The position numbers and the translations under genes are program-made. The notes under the pieces were generated by a model that saw only the letters and a list, made by a program, of their open reading frames with translations, did no database searches and was not told the origin of the DNA. Shown in pieces: positions 1-8,218 of a DNA stretch of 46,063 nt (its first letter is position 1; every line of letters starts with the position of its first letter). The DNA is from an uncultured Collinsella sp. (lineage in GTDB: Bacteria; Actinomycetota; Coriobacteriia; Coriobacteriales; Coriobacteriaceae): contig UQKV01000015.1 of NCBI GenBank assembly GCA_900541665.1, forward strand, positions 1 to 46,063, in the 5' to 3' direction.

Positions 1-55
1 AACCCGCGACCCCAACCTTGGCAAGGTTGTGCTCTACCAACTGAGCCATGTCCGC
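1..55 (-). tRNA. tRNA-Gly (anticodon GCC), 3' end cut by window edge
   Basis: Read on the minus strand, the sequence begins with acceptor strand GCGGACA, then TG, the D-arm stem GCTC/GAGC and the anticodon stem CAACC/GGTTG. The loop TTGCCAA gives anticodon GCC (glycine). The variable region and the first T-stem bases (GCGGG) follow. The 3' half of the T-arm, the acceptor 3' strand and any CCA lie outside the window. A promoter is visible just upstream. Confidence 0.93.
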
Positions 56-67
56 TTGCGGGTTATT

Positions 68-96
68 AATTTACGCGAGTTGCCCAAAAGACGCAA
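68..96 (-). promoter_or_regulatory. Promoter of the tRNA-Gly gene
   Basis: On the minus strand there is a -35 TTGCGT (91-96), a 17-bp spacer and a -10 TAAATT (68-73), ending 13 bases before the mature tRNA 5' end. An A/T block upstream of the -35 (97-115) resembles an UP element. Its core (AAAAAAGTACTTGC) recurs, with one changed base, upstream of tRNA-Leu at about 3566-3587. Confidence 0.6.
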
Positions 97-160
97 GTAC
101 TTTTTTCAAAAAAATTGTTCAATGCAAGTTCGCGCAGGTGGATAACGTCAAGCCAAAGCG

Positions 161-907
161 CTAAGCGCACGATTCCAATGCCGAGCTAAACAACTTCACC
201 ATCCGAACGCGCGTGCCGGCGCCATCCGCACGACAGGCAACTTCCACATTATCGACGAGCATGCGCATAAGCTTGATACCTCGCCCGCGCTCCTCAGAAG
301 CCACCGGCTCGCTCGCCCCATCGATAGAATAGCCAGCGCCCCGATCAAGCACCTCGAGCACAACGCGGTCCCCATAGGCCTGAACCGTCAGGATGCAGCC
401 AACACCGCCCGCATGGTCATATGCGTTACCCAATGCCTCCCCCAACGCCAATGCAACGTCATAGCGCTCATCACGCCTCAGGGGAAGCGATTCGAGGAGC
501 TCGGCCACACGGTGCCGATAATACGGGAGATTCTCGATGCCTCGCCTTACTTCGACGCTCTTGCTCCATCGCGGCAACTCCCCCACCGGAATGGCGGGAA
601 TCGACTCCCGCGCCGGGCCCGCGACATGAAGGATGTCGACAAGTCGGGCAATTTCCAAAAAGCGAACGACCTCATCGGAAGCGTTAACGAGCGAAAGCAG
701 CCCCTCATGTCTCATGAGCTCTCTGGCACGTGTAAGCAAAAACGCCAAACCCGTCGAGTCGATAAAACCCACGGTCTGGCAATTGATGACAACACGACGC
801 ACGCCCCGGTCGATCAAATTATCCAACCGTCGGCGCAGTGCGGGCACCGAGGCGATGTCGATATCGCCCGGTGGCGTCAAAACCGCTATGTCATTCCACT
901 CATTCAT
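161..907 (-). CDS. Fused STAS anti-sigma-factor antagonist and HATPase (RsbW/SpoIIAB-like) serine kinase
   Basis: A 248-residue protein with two halves of a partner-switching system in one chain. Residues about 5-95 form a STAS domain with the phosphorylatable Ser51 in FIDSTGL, as in SpoIIAA/RsbV. Residues about 115-240 form a GHKL ATPase of the anti-sigma kinase type: N-box E157/N161 (ALGEALGNAYDHA), G1 box D188-R-G-A-G, and G2 box E206-R-G-R-G. All ATP-binding residues appear intact. A GTG at 946 would add 13 residues; ATG 907 is preferred because GGGGA lies about 10 bases upstream and the STAS fold starts there. The gene lies 81 bases after a PP2C phosphatase gene, the expected enzyme for reversing Ser51 phosphorylation. 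No sigma factor is nearby, so the target is unknown. Confidence 0.88.
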   Translation of the reverse strand: MNEWNDIAVLTPPGDIDIASVPALRRRLDNLIDRGVRRVVINCQTVGFIDSTGLAFLLTRARELMRHEGLLSLVNASDEVVRFLEIARLVDILHVAGPARESIPAIPVGELPRWSKSVEVRRGIENLPYYRHRVAELLESLPLRRDERYDVALALGEALGNAYDHAGGVGCILTVQAYGDRVVLEVLDRGAGYSIDGASEPVASEERGRGIKLMRMLVDNVEVACRADGAGTRVRMVKLFSSALESCA

Positions 908-988
908 ACGACCATGGTTCCCCAAAAGAGCTCGCTCGATGCACACGTATCTGCAACCGCGCAGATTTCGCCCGTCAGGCGTCGTGAC

Positions 989-3334
989 CTACGATCGACC
1001 CCGTAAAAACTCAAGGGAAACCAGCGCGATGTCATCGTTCAGCGCCGACTCGGTAAAGCGGTCAAGCTCGCCCAAGACCTTGCCGCAGATTCCCGATACG
1101 CCCTCACCCGAGACAGAGAGCAGAAGGTCACGAAGGCGCTGCTCGCCAAAGAAAGCACCCGAGCGATCACGTGCTTCGATTGTTCCGTCGGTATACATAA
1201 ATAGCATGTCACCAGGAGCGAACGTAAACACGCCCGTCTCGTACACCATGCTCTCAAAGGCACCGATCACGCCCGATTGGCACCCAAGGAGCTCCACTTC
1301 TCCGCCTCGGGCTTCACCGCCACCAAGCGGCGTCGACGACGGCCTAATGACCATAGTGGGAGGATGCCCCGCAGAGCAATAGGTTGCGCGACCCGCTTTA
1401 AGATCGATCTTGGCGATAAACGCCGTCACAAACGTCTCGACCCTCGAAAAACCCATGAGCATGCTATTGAGCGAGCGTGCCATACGGGCAGGCCCCGCAC
1501 CCTCCCAGGCATAGGCCGTCAGCGCTGTCTTGACGAGCGCCGACATCGACGCCGCCTCGATTCCCTTGCCGGATACATCGCCCAAAATCATAACGGCGCA
1601 ATCGTCGGGAAGTCGGACAAGCGTATAGAAGTCACCGCCGACCAACGCCGAGTTCGTGGCCGACAGGTACACCGAATCGGTTGCGATACCCGGAACATCC
1701 CCCAGTGAATTTCTCATGCCAATCTGGAGGGTCTGAGCGATATGGCGCTCCTCACGCTTTTGAGATTCGCCTTCATAGATCAGTTCAAAGTCATGAGCCA
1801 AGTGCACCAAGTAGTCATATTCAAGGTCATCAATCGGCTCTTGGCTACCATCACGAAGCAGCAGCGCGCGCGTCGTCGGGCCCTTCGCAACAGAAGCAGG
1901 AACGATCGCGTCGTTACTGTGCTTGCCATCGCCCTCAGAGCGCGGGCGCCCCGCCTCGATGCCGGCGTCGACGTAGAGACCCTGGCAAGGCAGGCCATGT
2001 GCCCTAAGCCAGCCTCCCATAGGCATCGATTCGTCAACGCGAGTTATACGGACGTGTTTAAGGTCCTCGGCACTCGTGCCGCCCAAAACAGATGCCTCAA
2101 AGCCATCAGGGGCAGCCCCCAAACGTGCCGCTGGCGCCGTCGTGGAAAAGAAAAGCTTCTCGGGATCGTCCGGCAAAGCAACGCGACTGCCGCCTTCAAA
2201 ATCTATGACGTAGGAATCCAGACTGGCGTCATACTCAATAGGGCAAAAATGGCAGTTGAGCATATTGCAGATCTCGGACGATACCGCCTGGGTAGCCGCG
2301 GCGGAATCGTCTAGAAAGGTAAACAACTCATCCCGCAAGACATTGAGCGAGCGGCCAAGCTCGGCCGTGCGACGGGAGCGAAGGCTCGATGCCATGCCGA
2401 CCAGCTGAATAGACAGGTAATCGCAAATGACCTCGAGCACGTTAACGTCATAGGCAAGTGGCGCCTGGGGGCGTTTCCAGCCAACTTCCAACACGCCAAG
2501 GACCTGCGTGCCGTAAAACACGGGAAGACAGATCTCGCTGCGATACGGGGGCATATCCTGCACGCGCAGCAAGTGCTTGGAACGATTGTCCAAATCCATG
2601 AACATACCCGAAGCAACCCGGTCGCCCTCAAGGTCCTGCTGAATCGACAGGCGACAGGCACGCGACTCGCGAAGCACGTAGGTCGGAATGCCCGCGCCGT
2701 ACGGCAAAAATTCGGGCAGATAGCTGTCCTCAAGCTCCTTAGAAACACCGCGGAGCTTAAAGCCGCCGCTCTCGGAAAAATAGATAGCCGCACCGGAGGC
2801 ATCGAGCGTTCCAACGAGCTGATTCAAAACGGTATCGAGCAAGCTGGGGAGCTCATCGGAGCCCACGGTACTCATAATGACCGAAAGGGTACCCGAAAGG
2901 CGTTTATTCGCCACCCTAAGCTCCGATAGCGCACGTTTGAGCTGACGATCGTGGGAATACTGCTCTTCGATGCTGTGAAGCGCCACCAGGACACGCGGTG
3001 CACGACGTCCAAAGATACGCGGAGGCGTAACGGAACCTGCGCGAACCAAGACGGGAATAAAAGACCCGTCGCTCAGCTTGAGCATCAGCTCGCTCTCGGA
3101 GCCATCGGTCTCAAACGGCAGACGATGTTCGGTCGCGCGCTCAAAGGCAGACGAGTACAGAACGTCTTTGACATCACCGCTGATGACGTCAGCGCGTTCC
3201 TCGCACATCAGGTCGAGCAAACGGTTATTCACATGCAGAATGGTTCCGTCGAGCTCACAGATGATGACAGCATCGCTCGTGATCTCGACCAGTTGGGCAA
3301 CGTCTGCCCACTCGTTGCGCTCAAGCGTTTCCAT
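989..3334 (-). CDS. PAS-GAF-PP2C (SpoIIE/RsbU-type) serine phosphatase
   Basis: A 781-residue soluble sensor phosphatase. A PAS domain (about 10-110) and a GAF domain (about 155-312) precede a less clear GAF-like region (about 325-520). The C-terminal PP2C/SpoIIE domain (about 540-778) keeps its metal-binding acids: D568 in GGDFY, D586 in GDVSGKG, D716 in MYTDGT and D767-D768 in NDDIAL. Family members dephosphorylate STAS proteins in stress or sporulation partner switches. The downstream gene encodes a STAS-kinase fusion, the obvious substrate. ATG 3334 was chosen because GGTGAGG lies 6 bases upstream; a GTG at 3346 lies within that site. There is no transmembrane segment, so the signal is probably cytoplasmic. 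The sensed ligand cannot be read from sequence. Confidence 0.9.
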   Translation of the reverse strand: METLERNEWADVAQLVEITSDAVIICELDGTILHVNNRLLDLMCEERADVISGDVKDVLYSSAFERATEHRLPFETDGSESELMLKLSDGSFIPVLVRAGSVTPPRIFGRRAPRVLVALHSIEEQYSHDRQLKRALSELRVANKRLSGTLSVIMSTVGSDELPSLLDTVLNQLVGTLDASGAAIYFSESGGFKLRGVSKELEDSYLPEFLPYGAGIPTYVLRESRACRLSIQQDLEGDRVASGMFMDLDNRSKHLLRVQDMPPYRSEICLPVFYGTQVLGVLEVGWKRPQAPLAYDVNVLEVICDYLSIQLVGMASSLRSRRTAELGRSLNVLRDELFTFLDDSAAATQAVSSEICNMLNCHFCPIEYDASLDSYVIDFEGGSRVALPDDPEKLFFSTTAPAARLGAAPDGFEASVLGGTSAEDLKHVRITRVDESMPMGGWLRAHGLPCQGLYVDAGIEAGRPRSEGDGKHSNDAIVPASVAKGPTTRALLLRDGSQEPIDDLEYDYLVHLAHDFELIYEGESQKREERHIAQTLQIGMRNSLGDVPGIATDSVYLSATNSALVGGDFYTLVRLPDDCAVMILGDVSGKGIEAASMSALVKTALTAYAWEGAGPARMARSLNSMLMGFSRVETFVTAFIAKIDLKAGRATYCSAGHPPTMVIRPSSTPLGGGEARGGEVELLGCQSGVIGAFESMVYETGVFTFAPGDMLFMYTDGTIEARDRSGAFFGEQRLRDLLLSVSGEGVSGICGKVLGELDRFTESALNDDIALVSLEFLRGRS

Positions 3335-3356
3335 CGTGGACCTCACCGTCTATCGG

Positions 3357-3382
3357 TAACAAAAAAGCCTCCGAAGAGGCTT
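3357..3382 (-). terminator. Rho-independent terminator of tRNA-Leu
   Basis: On the minus strand the stem AAGCCTC, a TTCG tetraloop and GAGGCTT are followed by a run of T, about 12 bases after the tRNA 3' end. It lies only about 25 bases before the phosphatase start codon, so it also separates the tRNA unit from that gene. Confidence 0.8.
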
Positions 3383-3393
3383 CTCAAATGCGA

Positions 3394-3483
3394 TGGTGTC
3401 GGAGGCGGGACTTGAACCCGCATGACCAAAAAGCGGTCACTAGCACCTCAAGCTAGCGCGTCTGCCAATTCCGCCACTCCGAC
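3394..3483 (-). tRNA. tRNA-Leu (anticodon GAG)
   Basis: A complete class II tRNA of 90 bases including an encoded CCA (revcomp of 3394-3396). Acceptor GTCGGAG pairs with CTCCGAC. The anticodon stem CTAGC/GCTAG holds loop TTGAGGT (anticodon GAG). A long variable arm with a CTTTTTGG region is typical of Leu, and the T-arm is GCGGG-TTCAAGT-CCCGC. A promoter and a terminator flank it. Confidence 0.96.
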
Positions 3484-3540
3484 ATGCTATGTTGTTGATT
3501 CGCGGTTCGTTTTGTTGGACCCGCGCGTTCAACGAGGAAG

Positions 3541-3570
3541 ATAATAACCTATGATTCGAGAACTGTGCAA
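3541..3570 (-). promoter_or_regulatory. Promoter of tRNA-Leu
   Basis: Minus strand -35 TTGCAC (3565-3570), 18-bp spacer, -10 TATTAT (3541-3546). The start would be about 50 bases before the mature tRNA. An A/T-rich block precedes the -35, with the same AAAAAAGTGCTTGC-type sequence as upstream of tRNA-Gly. Confidence 0.6.
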
Positions 3571-3691
3571 GCACTTTTTTGAAAAAAGTTTACGAATTTG
3601 TAAATGCGCAGGCAACACCGATACGGAGCCTGCAAATACGTACTTCAGGCACAGTTCTCAAACATGTTCTGGAGGCTGATACAAATTTGTT

Positions 3692-3746
3692 GGCTCGGCT
3701 TTGCCGAGCCCTTATATAAGGAGGCCGGAGCTAAAGCTCCGGCCTC
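3692..3746. terminator. Two tandem GC-rich hairpins in the oppF-tRNA-Leu gap
   Basis: Hairpin one: GGCTCGGC (3692-3699), loop TTT, GCCGAGCC (3703-3710). Hairpin two: GAGGCCGGAGC (3721-3731), 4-base loop, GCTCCGGCCTC (3736-3746). The palindrome CTTATATAAG separates them. They could end oppABCDF transcripts (minus), but neither has a long T-run on that side; plus-strand use after hairpin two (GCTATCTTT) is also possible. Together with the repeat at 3812-3936 this fills the 3571-3952 gap, in which no gene was found. Confidence 0.45.
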
Positions 3747-3811
3747 GCTATCTTTCCCATTAGATTAAGTGAGCGATCAAGGAATCGCGCTCCCCCTGCC
3801 GAGTTACCGCA

Positions 3812-3936
3812 GGGCCCGCCCTGTTGTTACTTTTCAGAACATCCCGCAGGACGGAGGAAGCCCCGCAGCGCGCAGCGCGCAGCGGGGCTTCCGACATGTC
3901 CGAGGACGTTCTGAAAAGTAACAACAGGGCGGGCCC
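3812..3936. repeat. 125-bp inverted repeat just after oppF
   Basis: Perfect 29-bp arms (3812-3840 and 3908-3936) begin GGGCCCGCCC and end CAGAAC. Between them is a second stem, 11 bp perfect (3856-3866 with 3882-3892), and a loop made of the 7-base unit AGCGCGC twice. The stretches between the two stems pair only partly. The right arm ends 16 bases from the oppF stop, so the whole structure would be transcribed as one long hairpin. It could be a terminator or mRNA-stabilising structure, or a palindromic mobile repeat of the REP/MITE kind. No coding potential was seen. Confidence 0.85.
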
Positions 3937-3952
3937 GGACGAAAACAACCGA

Positions 3953-4981
3953 CTACAGGTCGATGTGCGATTCCTTGATCGGGAACGGCTCGGCGAAGTG
4001 GCAGGCGCAGCAGTGGCCCGGTGCAACTTCCTTAAACTCAGGAAGCTTCTCGGAGCAGATGCCCTGCGCGATCGGGCAGCGCGTGTGGAAACGGCAGCCG
4101 GTCGGCGGATCCAGCGGCGACGGCGGATCGCCGGCGAGGATGATGCGCTTGCGGGTCTTCTGGATATCCGGATCGGGCACCGGCACGGCAGACAGCAGCG
4201 ACTGCGTGTACGGATGGTGAGGCTCACTATAGAGCGTCTTCCAGTCCGAAACCTCGACCATCTTACCCAGATACATAACGGCAACGCGATCGGAGATATG
4301 CTGCACGACAGACAGGTCGTGGGCAATAAACAGATACGCGGTACCGAACTTGTCCTGCAGTTCCTTGAGCAGGTTCAAAACCTGGGCCTGAATGGACACA
4401 TCCAGAGCGGAAACCGGCTCGTCGCAGATAATCAGCTTGGGCTTCAGCGCAAATGCGCGGGCAATGCCGACACGCTGACGCTGACCGCCGGAGAACTCAT
4501 GAGGATAGCGGTTAATGTGCTCGGGATTCAGACCGACGACGTCCAGCAGCTCGCGGACGCGCTCGATACGCTCCTCCTTGGTACCCACGCCATGAATGGT
4601 CATGGGCTCGGAGACGATCTCGCCGATGGTCATACGGGGATTGAGCGAAGCATAGGGATCCTGGAAGATGAACTGCATCTCGCGACGCATGTCCTTGATC
4701 TCATGCTTGCTCATCTCGGCAACATCTTTACCCTGGAAGAACACCTTACCGGCGGTCGGCTTGGTCAGGCGCATGATGGTGCGACCCGTCGTGGACTTAC
4801 CGCAACCAGACTCACCAACCAGACCAAAGGTCTCGCCCGGATAAATCTCGAACGAAATGTCATTTACTGCAGAGACAACACGCTTGGAGAAGCGCTTGGC
4901 GAACATGCCGGACTCAGCGGGGAACTCCTTAGAGAGGTGCTCGACCTTCAGCAGCGGAGTACGCTCGTTGGTATCTGCCAT
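3953..4981 (-). CDS. oppF: Oligopeptide ABC transporter, ATP-binding protein OppF
   Basis: A 342-residue ATPase of the OppF/DppF family that powers peptide import on the cytoplasmic face, paired with OppD. Walker A GESGCGKST is at 56-64, the Q-loop at about 107, signature FSGGQ at 163-167, Walker B LIICDE at 183-188 and the H-loop His at 221. The C-terminal oligo_HPY region keeps its cysteines (GCRFHTRCP at 295-303 and HCCACH near 323-328). Its start overlaps the oppD stop in TAATG, so translation is coupled. It is the last gene of oppABCDF. A peptide substrate is inferred from family membership; the exact ligand is unknown. Confidence 0.93.
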   Translation of the reverse strand: MADTNERTPLLKVEHLSKEFPAESGMFAKRFSKRVVSAVNDISFEIYPGETFGLVGESGCGKSTTGRTIMRLTKPTAGKVFFQGKDVAEMSKHEIKDMRREMQFIFQDPYASLNPRMTIGEIVSEPMTIHGVGTKEERIERVRELLDVVGLNPEHINRYPHEFSGGQRQRVGIARAFALKPKLIICDEPVSALDVSIQAQVLNLLKELQDKFGTAYLFIAHDLSVVQHISDRVAVMYLGKMVEVSDWKTLYSEPHHPYTQSLLSAVPVPDPDIQKTRKRIILAGDPPSPLDPPTGCRFHTRCPIAQGICSEKLPEFKEVAPGHCCACHFAEPFPIKESHIDL

Positions 4982-6072
4982 TACGCCTCGCCTCCCTTCT
5001 TGGAATCCTTGCGCGTACGGGACGTCTCAGGAGCGTTCTTGAGGAACTCGGGGTCACCGGAGTAGTGGCACGCAGAGTAATGACCAGACTCGGTGACAAC
5101 GCGCTCGGGGCGCTGCTTGCGGCACTTGTCCGTCGCATAGGGACAACGAGGAGAGAAGACGCAGCCCTCAGGCAGGTTCATGAGCGAAGGCGGGTTGCCG
5201 TGAATCGGCGTAAGCGGCTTCTTCTCTTCGATGGCCTGCTCCGGGATGGAGCGGATAAGGCCCCAGGTGTAGGGGTGGCGACTCTCGTAGAAGATTTCCT
5301 CAGCAGTACCGAACTCGACGGGACGGCCGGCGTACATAACCATGATCTTATCGGCCATATCGGCAACGACGCCCAGGTCATGGGTAATCATGATGATGGC
5401 GTTGCCGTTCTTCTCCTGCATTTCCTGCATGAGCTCGATAATCTGAGCCTGAATGGTAACGTCCAGAGCCGTCGTGGGCTCGTCGGCAATCAGGATATCG
5501 GGATCGCAGGCAAGAGCCATAGCGATCATGACACGCTGACGCATACCGCCGGAGAACTGGTGCGGATACTCATTGACGCGCTTCTCGGGCTCGGGGATAC
5601 CCACGAGGTCCAAAAGCTCGGTAGCGCGCTTGAGCGCCTCCTGCTTGGAGTAGCCACGGTGCAGACGAAGGCCCTCGCCCACCTGCTTGCCGATCTTATA
5701 GACCGGGTTCAAGGAGGTCATAGGATCCTGGAAGATCATCGCGATGTCGTTGCCGCGAATGTGCTGCATCTCCTCCTCGGTCATCTCGAGGATAGAACGA
5801 CCGCGATAGCGAACGTCGCCGCCCTCGATCTTTCCCGGAGGCATCGAGATAAGACCCATGATGGTCATGGCGGTCACGGACTTACCGGAGCCGGACTCAC
5901 CGACGACGCCCAGGGTCTCGCCGCGATCGAGCGTGTAGGAGACACCGTCGACAGCGCGAACAACGCCGTCCTCGGTGTGGAAATACATCTTAAGGTCATC
6001 GACCTCGAGCAGATGCTGGCCCTCGGGAACAGGCTGGTCCTTCAGGTCCACATAGTTCTTGTTCTTCTTCAT
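4981..6072 (-). CDS. oppD: Oligopeptide ABC transporter, ATP-binding protein OppD
   Basis: A 363-residue ATPase and partner of OppF. Walker A GESGSGKS is at 58-65, signature FSGGM at 173-177, Walker B LIADE at 194-198 and the H-loop His at 231. The oligo_HPY tail has cysteines in GCVFSPRCP and SACHY, typical of OppD/DppD. It starts 2 bases after the oppC stop and shares one base with the oppF start. FSGGM in place of FSGGQ is common in OppD proteins. Confidence 0.93.
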   Translation of the reverse strand: MKKNKNYVDLKDQPVPEGQHLLEVDDLKMYFHTEDGVVRAVDGVSYTLDRGETLGVVGESGSGKSVTAMTIMGLISMPPGKIEGGDVRYRGRSILEMTEEEMQHIRGNDIAMIFQDPMTSLNPVYKIGKQVGEGLRLHRGYSKQEALKRATELLDLVGIPEPEKRVNEYPHQFSGGMRQRVMIAMALACDPDILIADEPTTALDVTIQAQIIELMQEMQEKNGNAIIMITHDLGVVADMADKIMVMYAGRPVEFGTAEEIFYESRHPYTWGLIRSIPEQAIEEKKPLTPIHGNPPSLMNLPEGCVFSPRCPYATDKCRKQRPERVVTESGHYSACHYSGDPEFLKNAPETSRTRKDSKKGGEA

Positions 6073-6074
6073 CC

Positions 6075-7010
6075 TTATGCGTCCTTCATCTTGACGTCGA
6101 GGGCGTCGCGCAGACCGTCACCCAGCAGGGTGAAGGCGAGCACCGTCGAGAGAATTGCCAGACCGGGCATGATCATCATCCAGGGAGCAGTCAGAAGATA
6201 CTGCTGACCGTCCTGAATCATGGAGCCCCACGAAGGCGTAGGCGGAATAACGCCCATGCCGAGGAAGGACAGAGCGGACTCGGTCAGAATGGCGCCACCA
6301 ATGTTCATGGTCGCGTAGACCACGATGGAGGCGACGGAGTTCGGGAAGATGTGACGTACAACGATACGAGCATCAGATGCACCCATCGCGCGCGCAGCAT
6401 CAACATAGTCGTTTTCCTTGATGGTCAAGATCGCAGAGCGGAAGACGCGCGCAATCGAAGGCCAGCCGAGAATACCGATGGCGATAAAGACGTTCTGAAG
6501 GCCACGGCCGATAACGGCGATCATGGCGACAACGAACAGCACGTACGGGAACGCCAGGAAGATGTCCGCACAGCGCATGATGATCGTATCCCAGATGCCG
6601 CCGTAGAAACCGGCCAGAGCACCCATGACCAGACCAATTAGCGTGGAGATCGCGGTGGCCATAATTCCGACGGACAGCGAAACGCGCGCACCGTAGATAA
6701 CGCGGACGAGAATGTCACGACCAAGGGCGTCGGTGCCAAACGGGTGCTCTGCACACGGAGCCAACAGCGACGTCTCGGCCATAGTGGTCGAGTCGGAAGC
6801 CGTCGGGGAACCGAGCCAGGGCTTAGCCCACAGATCTGCGGTCAGGGCAACCACAACGACGATGATGATCCAGCAGACACCGATAACGGCGAGCTTGTTC
6901 TTACGAAGACGCTTAAAAGCGTCGCCCCACAGCGTGCGGGACTTGGCGGGAGCAGATGCGGCCTTGGTGGCGGTAGCCTGCTCCTGAGACTGAGAATCAG
7001 TTTCCTGCAT
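6075..7010 (-). CDS. oppC: Oligopeptide ABC transporter, permease OppC
   Basis: A 311-residue inner permease of the OppC/DppC type. A charged cytoplasmic N-terminus (about 35 residues) is followed by six predicted membrane segments. The first is IGVCWIIIVVVVALTADLW. The periplasmic loop has the family HPFGTDALGRDILVRV sequence, and the EAA loop is DYVDAARAMGASDARIVVRH, which contacts the ATPase. It starts 14 bases after the oppB stop. The C-terminal GDGLRDALDVKM is the standard end of this family. Confidence 0.93.
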   Translation of the reverse strand: MQETDSQSQEQATATKAASAPAKSRTLWGDAFKRLRKNKLAVIGVCWIIIVVVVALTADLWAKPWLGSPTASDSTTMAETSLLAPCAEHPFGTDALGRDILVRVIYGARVSLSVGIMATAISTLIGLVMGALAGFYGGIWDTIIMRCADIFLAFPYVLFVVAMIAVIGRGLQNVFIAIGILGWPSIARVFRSAILTIKENDYVDAARAMGASDARIVVRHIFPNSVASIVVYATMNIGGAILTESALSFLGMGVIPPTPSWGSMIQDGQQYLLTAPWMMIMPGLAILSTVLAFTLLGDGLRDALDVKMKDA

Positions 7011-7024
7011 GAGACGTACCTCCC

Positions 7025-8062
7025 TTAGGCCTTATCCGACGGACCGCCAAGGCGGATGCGCGGGTCGAGGAATGCATAGCTAATGTCGACGAGCAGGTTG
7101 ATCACCATAACGACGACGACGATGAGCGTAACGCCGCCCATAACGATGGGCCAGTCACGCATGCTAATGGCGCGATAGACCTCATAGCCGATACCGGGCC
7201 AGTTAAAGACCGTCTCGGTCAGGATGGCGCCCGAAAGCATGCCGCCAAAGTCGACACCAATATAGGTAACGACGGGGATGAGTGCATTCTTAAGCGCATG
7301 CTTGACGATGATCGACCGATTGGAGAGACCCTTGGCCTTTGCCGTACGGATGTAATCCTGATTCATGACGTCAAGCAGCTGCGAGCGCATGATGCGCGCA
7401 GCATAAGCGGTCGAAACCGAAGCCAGCGTAATGGTCGGAAGCACATAGTGCATCCAATCCTGATACTGAGAGCTGGAACCGCCGGCACCCGAGATCGGCA
7501 TGGAGATTGCACCGCCCGTGGCGTCCTTGAGGATGACGCCAAAGAACAGCTGCAGCAACATACCGAGCCAGAAGGCCGGGACCGCAACGAGGATCGACGT
7601 GGTGAGCGTTACCAAAATATCCCAGAAGGAATAACGCTTTACCGCCGAAATGATACCCGCACCGATACCCATAATTGCCTCGAGCACGATGGCGCACGCG
7701 GCAAGTTTGACCGTATACGGATACTTCTGGGCAAAGATATCCGTAACCGGCAGCTTGCGCTGATACGAATTGCCCAGATCGCCATGAAGCAGGCCGTTCA
7801 TGTAATACAAGTAACGGTCCACGAGCGACGTTTGAACGGGGTCGCCGTTCTCGTCAAGGATCGCGTTGCCGTCCTCGTCCGTCTGGACCAGGTGATAGCG
7901 GACGCGAAGCTGAAGCTCCACCTCGGGGGACAGAGCCTTGTCTCCACCGATCAGCTTGATCGGATCTCCCGGCACGATATTCTGGAGGGCGAACAGAATC
8001 AGCGTAACGCCCAAAAACACCGGGATGAACTGAAGCACACGTTTAACGATGTACTTACCCAT
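7025..8062 (-). CDS. oppB: Oligopeptide ABC transporter, permease OppB
   Basis: A 345-residue permease of the OppB/DppB type with an N-terminal membrane segment (KRVLQFIPVFLGVTLILF), a long extracytoplasmic loop and five more segments. The EAA loop is DYIRTAKAKGLSNRSIIVKH and the C-terminus is DPRIRLG. GGGGAGTGG lies before the ATG. It is separated from oppA by 156 bases that hold a hairpin, so the membrane and ATPase genes may be made at a lower level than the binding protein. Confidence 0.93.
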   Translation of the reverse strand: MGKYIVKRVLQFIPVFLGVTLILFALQNIVPGDPIKLIGGDKALSPEVELQLRVRYHLVQTDEDGNAILDENGDPVQTSLVDRYLYYMNGLLHGDLGNSYQRKLPVTDIFAQKYPYTVKLAACAIVLEAIMGIGAGIISAVKRYSFWDILVTLTTSILVAVPAFWLGMLLQLFFGVILKDATGGAISMPISGAGGSSSQYQDWMHYVLPTITLASVSTAYAARIMRSQLLDVMNQDYIRTAKAKGLSNRSIIVKHALKNALIPVVTYIGVDFGGMLSGAILTETVFNWPGIGYEVYRAISMRDWPIVMGGVTLIVVVVMVINLLVDISYAFLDPRIRLGGPSDKA

Positions 8063-8092
8063 ACCACTCCCCTATCTAGGGATTAACCTAAA

Positions 8093-8122
8093 TGGGATGC
8101 CGATCGCCAGACCGGCATCCCA
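8093..8122 (-). terminator. Hairpin between oppA and oppB (partial terminator)
   Basis: A 10-bp perfect stem (TGGGATGCCG with CGGCATCCCA) with a 10-base loop, followed on the minus strand by TTTAGGTT. The weak T-run suggests attenuation rather than full termination, the usual way binding-protein mRNA is made in excess. A hairpin occupies the same place in the sat operon. Confidence 0.6.
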
Positions 8123-8218
8123 AAATTACCATCAGCCAGTTTACCCCAGGTTAGGGAGAACTGTATGTTTCCCATGAGGTCTACGTAAATACTTGACCCT
8201 CACGGAAGCTGCAAACTC

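Noticed and set aside
3867..3881. Short tandem repeats in the loop after oppF as part of a CRISPR array
   Set aside because: Only two 7-base units occur with no spacers and no cas genes; it is the loop of a palindrome.
3824..5065. A plus-strand open frame starting inside the inverted repeat
   Set aside because: It is antisense to oppF and partly runs through the non-coding palindrome; no domain is recognisable.
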